Source of the DNA: an uncultured Candidatus Saccharibacteria bacterium
GTDB taxonomy: Bacteria > Patescibacteriota > Saccharimonadia > Saccharimonadales > Saccharimonadaceae
Assembly (NCBI GenBank): GCA_937976315.1
Contig: CALJRR010000071.1
Coordinates: forward strand, 1-8,575
Length of the DNA: 8,575 nt
Reading direction: 5' to 3'
This document shows, piece by piece, positions 5,571 through 8,575 of this stretch. Numbering within the stretch: position 1 is the first letter of the stretch; every line of letters begins with the position of its first letter. A program made the position numbers and the translations under genes. The notes beneath the pieces are model-generated. The model was not told the origin of the DNA, searched no databases, and worked only from the letters and a program-made list of their open reading frames with translations.

Positions 5571-5697
5571 GGAACATTACCAAAGACAGTGGCGACTTGA
5601 CGTAAAACAAGTATAAAAATGCCACCGAGGGATGAAACTAACAGTTTTATTTGACGTCTTTGGTAGTGCGAGAATCAAAGACGTTTTTTGATTCTCC
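5571..5697 (+). promoter_or_regulatory. L10 ribosomal leader with alternative helices
   Basis: The RNA forms a 13-pair base helix (5575-5587 with 5656-5668) enclosing two hairpins: GUGGC/GCCAC (5589-5593 with 5621-5625), continued by CUUG/CAAG, and AAACU/AGUUU (5635-5639 with 5643-5647). The strings AAGACAGUGG and CCACCGAGG at the junction agree with the L10 leader signature as I remember it. The 3' arm of the base helix can instead pair with 5674-5685 (12 pairs, two wobbles), and 5670-5679 can pair with 5687-5696. L10 bound to L12 is known to use such a leader to control rplJL, by attenuation in Bacillus subtilis. About 60 bases then remain before rplJ. Confidence 0.82.
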
Positions 5698-5757
5698 ATT
5701 ACCGCACGTTAACAAATTGGCACATAACAAATTAACTCAATCAAAGAAAGGATTTTT

Positions 5758-6282
5758 ATGGCAATTTCACGCGATAAAAAACAAACTTTGGTTGCTGAAC
5801 TGACAGAGCTATTAAAAGACGCTAAGGGTACGGCTTTTGCTCGATATCAAACCCTTACCGTTGCCGACCTACAAGAACTACGCAAGGCAGCTCGCGAAGC
5901 GGGTGTTACCATCAAGGTTGTTAAAAACCGATTGGTACGCGTAGCTCTTCAGGAAATCGATACTTACAAAGAAACCGACACCAGCTTATTGGTTGGTCAA
6001 TTGGTTTACGCCGTAAGTAGCGAAGATGAAGTTATGCCAGCAAAGGTATTGGACACGTTTGCAAAAACACATCCAGCATTACAACTTGCAGGCGGCTTCT
6101 CAGGCGAAGGCTTGGCAATTAGCGAAGCTGACGTTAAAGCATTGGCAGGCCTACCAAGCAAAGACCAGCTCGTTGCTCAAGTGGTATCACAATTGCTATC
6201 ACCAGTACACGACACAGTCAACGCGCTTGGCGGCAATTTGCGCGGACTTTTGGACGGCATCGAAGCCAAAGCTGCTGCTTAA
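5758..6282 (+). CDS. rplJ: Ribosomal protein uL10
   Basis: L10 anchors L7/L12 dimers to 23S rRNA next to L11 and, complexed with L12, represses its own operon. The 174-residue length is normal. The rRNA-binding N-terminal domain shows ISRDKKQTLVAEL at the start, GTAFARYQTLTVADLQELRK (24-43) and VKNRL (55-59). The C-terminal helix that carries L12 is visible around 132-170 (LPSKDQLVAQVVSQLLSPV, then a long amphipathic stretch ending in KAAA). A strong ribosome binding site, AAAGGA at 5747-5752, precedes the ATG. The sequence around this start is nearly identical to that of rplA. The gene has its own promoter and leader and is followed 65 bases later by rplL. Confidence 0.96.
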   Translation: MAISRDKKQTLVAELTELLKDAKGTAFARYQTLTVADLQELRKAAREAGVTIKVVKNRLVRVALQEIDTYKETDTSLLVGQLVYAVSSEDEVMPAKVLDTFAKTHPALQLAGGFSGEGLAISEADVKALAGLPSKDQLVAQVVSQLLSPVHDTVNALGGNLRGLLDGIEAKAAA

Positions 6283-6347
6283 GTTTAGCAATCAACACTA
6301 GTAACGTTGCATTCATCGCAACAATATAATAATAAAGGAGAATATCA

Positions 6348-6725
6348 ATGGCTGATATTAAGAAATTGGCTGAAGAACTTGTAAAATTGACAGTTCTAGA
6401 AGTTAACGAATTGAAAAATCATCTTAAAGAAGAATACGGCATCGAGCCAGCTGCTGCAGCTGTCGCTGTTGCTGGTCCAGCTGCTGGTGGTGACGCTGCC
6501 GCTGCTGACGAAAAAACTGAGTTCACAGTTACTTTGAAAGACGCTGGTTCTCAGAAGGTTGCAGTCATCAAGGCTGTTAAGGAAATCACTGGCCTAGGTC
6601 TAGGTGAAGCAAAAGCTATCGTTGACGGCGCTCCAGCACCAGTCAAGGAAAAAGTTTCTAAAGACGAAGCTGAAGCTGCAAAGAAAACTTTGGAAGACGC
6701 TGGCGCTACTGTCGAACTTTCATAA
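6348..6725 (+). CDS. rplL: Ribosomal protein bL12 (L7/L12)
   Basis: L7/L12 forms the flexible stalk that recruits translation GTPases. The 125-residue protein has the dimerising N-terminal domain that docks on L10 (about 1-32), an Ala/Gly/Pro hinge (34-53), and the conserved C-terminal domain (about 56-125) with [20 protein letters not shown] and the VEAAP-type loop written here as [10 protein letters not shown]. Everything expected is present. The ATG follows AAAGGAG (6334-6340), the best ribosome binding site in this unit, in keeping with the need for several L12 copies per ribosome. Co-transcription with rplJ is expected; a TATAAT at 6325-6330 lacks a good -35 partner. Confidence 0.98.
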   Translation: MADIKKLAEELVKLTVLEVNELKNHLKEEYGIEPAAAAVAVAGPAAGGDAAAADEKTEFTVTLKDAGSQKVAVIKAVKEITGLGLGEAKAIVDGAPAPVKEKVSKDEAEAAKKTLEDAGATVELS

Positions 6726-6755
6726 TTTGTTATATAACGCCAATTTGTTTCGTTT

Positions 6756-6785
6756 AATCACCGTCCGCTCTGGGCGGTGATTTTT
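6756..6785 (+). terminator. Intrinsic terminator after rplL
   Basis: An 11-pair stem (6756-6766 with 6772-6782, one wobble) has a 5-base loop and is followed by a T run. It closes the rplJL unit. From here to 6902 I see no gene or other structure. Confidence 0.92.
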
Positions 6786-6902
6786 ATGTAGCCAATCTTA
6801 ATATCACGAACCACACATCATTTTCAAGAGTAAAATTTGCAACACTTTTTTATTCATATCTTATAGCGCTGTGGAAAATCAGAGAAAATTAGATGACACG
6901 AC

Positions 6903-6931
6903 TTGATATAAATGTAAGGATATGCTATATA
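6903..6931 (+). promoter_or_regulatory. Promoter of the 171-residue protein/DUF2797 unit
   Basis: TTGATA (6903-6908), a 17-base spacer and TATATA (6926-6931) preceded by TGC, an extended -10 element. The expected start is near 6938, about 38 bases before the first gene. Confidence 0.7.
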
Positions 6932-6975
6932 TTAGTTAAGTATTATAAAAAATAGACAAAGGAATTGCGAGAACC

Positions 6976-7491
6976 ATGTCTGAATTACCAGAAAAACAAG
7001 TTAAGCGTCTCCGGACACTTATTCAAGAGGCGGAGACTAATTTAGCTGCCGCAAAAGAATTATTGATTAGTATTATTGGCGACGACGGTCAAGTTGTTAC
7101 ACCAAAAACTTCGTCAGATAATGTAGCGGGAAAGATTATCGAGGGTGTATTTGATGGGCAAATGATGCTCAGTCCTGACGGCAAAAATTACCCAATCCCA
7201 GCCAACTACGCTTCAAAGTCGAAGCTGGTTGAAGGCGACTTGATGAAATTGACAATCGCTGAAGACGGCAGCTTTATTTATAAGCAAATTGGCCCTGTAC
7301 CGCGAAAGCAAGTCATCGGAACGCTTGTTCAGCACGACGGAATTTACTACGTCGAGGCTTCTGGTCGCGAATATCGTATTTTGCTTGCTAGTGTAACTTA
7401 CTTCCGAATTAACGTCGGCGACCAAGTTACAATCATCATCCCTGAAGACAATCCTGACGCAACTTGGGCTGCAGTTGAAGCTGCATTGTAA
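6976..7491 (+). CDS. Unrecognised protein: N-terminal coiled coil and two beta-rich modules
   Basis: I cannot name this 171-residue protein. Residues 5-34 look like a charged helix suited to a coiled coil. After a polar linker (36-51) come two similar segments. Residues 52-98 contain GKNYPIPANYASKSKLVEGDLMKLTIAEDG (within 69-98), and residues 111-159 contain GREYRILLASVTYFRINVGDQVTIIIPEDN (within 130-159). They align on Gly-x-x-Tyr-x-Ile, a V-G-D turn and a closing strand ending in Glu-Asp, and so look like a duplicated small beta barrel or OB-like unit. No signal peptide or membrane segment is seen, so it is probably cytosolic. The start ATG has AAAGGA unusually far upstream (12 bases). Its place after rplL hints at a translation- or nucleic-acid-linked role, but that is inference. 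Confidence 0.85.
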   Translation: MSELPEKQVKRLRTLIQEAETNLAAAKELLISIIGDDGQVVTPKTSSDNVAGKIIEGVFDGQMMLSPDGKNYPIPANYASKSKLVEGDLMKLTIAEDGSFIYKQIGPVPRKQVIGTLVQHDGIYYVEASGREYRILLASVTYFRINVGDQVTIIIPEDNPDATWAAVEAAL

Positions 7492-7496
7492 ATATT

Positions 7497-8372
7497 ATGC
7501 TACCGAGCGAATTTTTGCTCAGTTACGCCAGTTTTAACGCTGACAATAAGCCATTCGTCGAATGTCAAGTTGGCGATAAAATTGAGCGCCATGAATTGTT
7601 CGAACAAGATTTGTCTTTTGAGTTTGATTTTTCTGTCAAATACTGCACAGGTTGGGTGGACTTTGAAAATCACTGTAGTCAAATCTGCCCAGACCATGCT
7701 ACAGTTGATGAAAAGTATGAAAATTGCTTAAAATGCCGCGATAAAACCGGCTTCAATCCAGCATTTTACAACGCCAATTCGGTTTCCGCTCAGCAGGAAA
7801 AAATCAATCAAAATCCGCACTTTGTTTACTTGGCGTACTTCGCACCAAACGTCATAAAAGTTGGAATCTCGCAAGAAGAGCGCGGAATTCGGAGATTATT
7901 GGAACAGGGGGCGCGATTAGCCATAAAATTAGAAACGTTTTCTTCGGCATTGATCGCCAGGCAGTACGAGGCGAAAATTTCCAAGCTGGACGGAATAGCT
8001 GAAACTCTGCCAGTTCATAAAAAAATGGAATTGATAAAACTATCTTTTGACCGTACAGCCGGCGAAAGAAAATTGCGACAAAAATTACTTGAAATTGAGC
8101 AGAAAATTGGTGTGTCGTTTCCGAAATCCGAGCTAATTCCTTGCGAAGATTATTTTCAAACCGCTGGCGTTGATTTGTCACATGTCGTTTTAATGAAGGA
8201 TTGCAGTCAATTGGTCGGACATGTACGCAGTGTCGTCGGCTCAATTGTCATCACTGATTACGACGGTCAGCTGCTGGCTTACAATATCAAAAAGCTTATT
8301 GGCTATCGGGCGCAAAAAGCTGACAGAGAAATTGAACTGGATTTACCAACCGAGCAATTAACGCTATTTTAA
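7497..8372 (+). CDS. DUF2797-like protein with Cys cluster and GIY-YIG-like segment
   Basis: This 291-residue protein resembles the uncharacterised DUF2797 family. The front part carries a cysteine cluster (C50, C60, C64, C77, C80) in the pattern CxxxC then CxxC, likely a zinc site. The middle, residues 108-140, reads HFVYLAYF, then VIKVGISQEERGIRRLLEQGA, the segment typical of the family and reminiscent of a GIY-YIG nuclease core. E158 follows in the helix RQYEAKI. The rest is mixed helix and strand without a motif I know. It starts 5 bases after the stop codon of the preceding gene with no Shine-Dalgarno site of its own, which suggests translational coupling. Function is unknown. The family call is from remembered motifs. 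Confidence 0.72.
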   Translation: MLPSEFLLSYASFNADNKPFVECQVGDKIERHELFEQDLSFEFDFSVKYCTGWVDFENHCSQICPDHATVDEKYENCLKCRDKTGFNPAFYNANSVSAQQEKINQNPHFVYLAYFAPNVIKVGISQEERGIRRLLEQGARLAIKLETFSSALIARQYEAKISKLDGIAETLPVHKKMELIKLSFDRTAGERKLRQKLLEIEQKIGVSFPKSELIPCEDYFQTAGVDLSHVVLMKDCSQLVGHVRSVVGSIVITDYDGQLLAYNIKKLIGYRAQKADREIELDLPTEQLTLF

Positions 8373-8439
8373 AAGACACAAAATCTCCTTTTTTAACAGA
8401 GATGACATTATTATTGTGATATATTCTTGACAAAATTGC

Positions 8440-8468
8440 TTGACATTTTATTCTATTATTGATATATA
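8440..8468 (+). promoter_or_regulatory. Consensus promoter of the right-edge gene
   Basis: A perfect TTGACA (8440-8445), a 17-base spacer and TATATA (8463-8468), within a run of TA repeats. A second perfect TTGACA lies 13 bases upstream (8427-8432) without a good -10 at normal distance. Expected start is near 8475, leaving a leader of about 90 bases. Confidence 0.75.
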
Positions 8469-8498
8469 TATATTAGCTTTCACAACGTGTGTTAGCTT

Positions 8499-8560
8499 GC
8501 GTCAAATCGACGCACCGTTTTGCGGAGGATTTATTTTCTCTGCCCGACTCCAGAAGGAGT
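8499..8560 (+). promoter_or_regulatory. Structured leader that hides the ribosome binding site
   Basis: A hairpin GCGTC/GACGC (8499-8503 with 8509-8513) is followed by GGAGG (8524-8528) and then by ACTCC (8547-8551), which pairs with GGAGT (8556-8560) across a 4-base loop. The GGAG of the second hairpin is the Shine-Dalgarno site of the next gene (8566). The earlier GGAG (8524-8527) could pair with the same CTCC and free it. Confidence 0.5.
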
Positions 8561-8565
8561 ACAAA

Positions 8566-8575
8566 ATGGGTTGGC
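8566..8575 (+). CDS. Start of a gene cut by the window edge
   Basis: ATG at 8566 follows AAGGAG (8554-8559) at 6 bases, downstream of a consensus promoter. Only Met-Gly-Trp and one further base are visible, so the product cannot be named. A structured, promoter-proximal leader suggests a regulated, highly expressed gene such as another ribosomal or polymerase gene, but that is a guess. Confidence 0.55.

Noticed and set aside
6325..6330. TATAAT between rplJ and rplL as an internal promoter
   Set aside because: No -35 box at 16-18 bases (TTGCAT is only 12 bases away); it could be chance in an A+T-rich gap.
6457..6507. GCT/GCA-rich low-complexity run in rplL
   Set aside because: This is the normal alanine-rich hinge of L7/L12, not a separate repeat element.
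8383..8403. ATCTC/GAGAT hairpin after the DUF2797-like gene as a terminator
   Set aside because: The stem is only five pairs and the T run lies in the loop rather than after the stem.
1..8575. CRISPR array, insertion sequence, tRNA or rRNA gene
   Set aside because: No regularly spaced repeats, transposase motifs, cloverleaf or rRNA segments were seen; the only repeat is the whiB duplication and the only rRNA likeness is the L1 site mimic.

Overview
The window looks like a stretch of a small-genome bacterial chromosome, most likely a Patescibacteria/CPR member and plausibly a Saccharibacteria (TM7) relative. This assignment is inferred from four things: divergent but complete ribosomal proteins, very short intergenic gaps, several genes without Shine-Dalgarno sites that begin just after a -10 box, and an actinobacterial-type WhiB protein (Saccharibacteria live on actinobacterial hosts). 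The standard genetic code fits all genes. Eleven of the twelve complete genes stop with TAA, one with TAG and none with TGA.

Layout. Positions 20-821 carry secE and nusG (protein export and transcription elongation). A clear sigma-70-type promoter then drives rplK (L11) alone, closed by an intrinsic terminator. Next comes a block that does not belong to the classical rplKAJL operon: tsaC (tRNA t6A synthesis) converges on eno (enolase, minus strand) across a shared bidirectional terminator, and a minus-strand orphan gene of unknown function lies upstream of eno. The orphan diverges from rplA (L1). rplA has its own extended -10 promoter, a leader resembling the L1 site of 23S rRNA, and an N-terminal extension of about 105 residues. 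Two terminators follow. A lone whiB-like gene with its own apparently leaderless promoter comes next; its 3' end has been tandemly duplicated. Then comes rplJ-rplL (L10 and L7/L12), preceded by a strong promoter and a recognisable L10 leader with mutually exclusive helices, and followed by a terminator. A further promoter drives a two-gene unit: an unrecognised 171-residue protein with two similar beta-rich modules, and a DUF2797-like protein. The right edge holds a promoter, a structured leader and the first codons of another gene.

How it fits together. Each piece of the usual secE-nusG-rplK-rplA-rplJ-rplL chain is present and in the usual order, but the chain is cut into separate transcription units. 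The L1 feedback site, which sits ahead of rplK in the E. coli arrangement, is here placed directly ahead of rplA. L10 feedback keeps its place ahead of rplJL. The genes between the ribosomal units (tsaC, eno, orphan, whiB) mostly lack ribosome binding sites, while the ribosomal genes mostly have good ones, which suggests two modes of translation initiation side by side. The least expected items are the WhiB homologue, the extended L1, and the set of RNA leaders.
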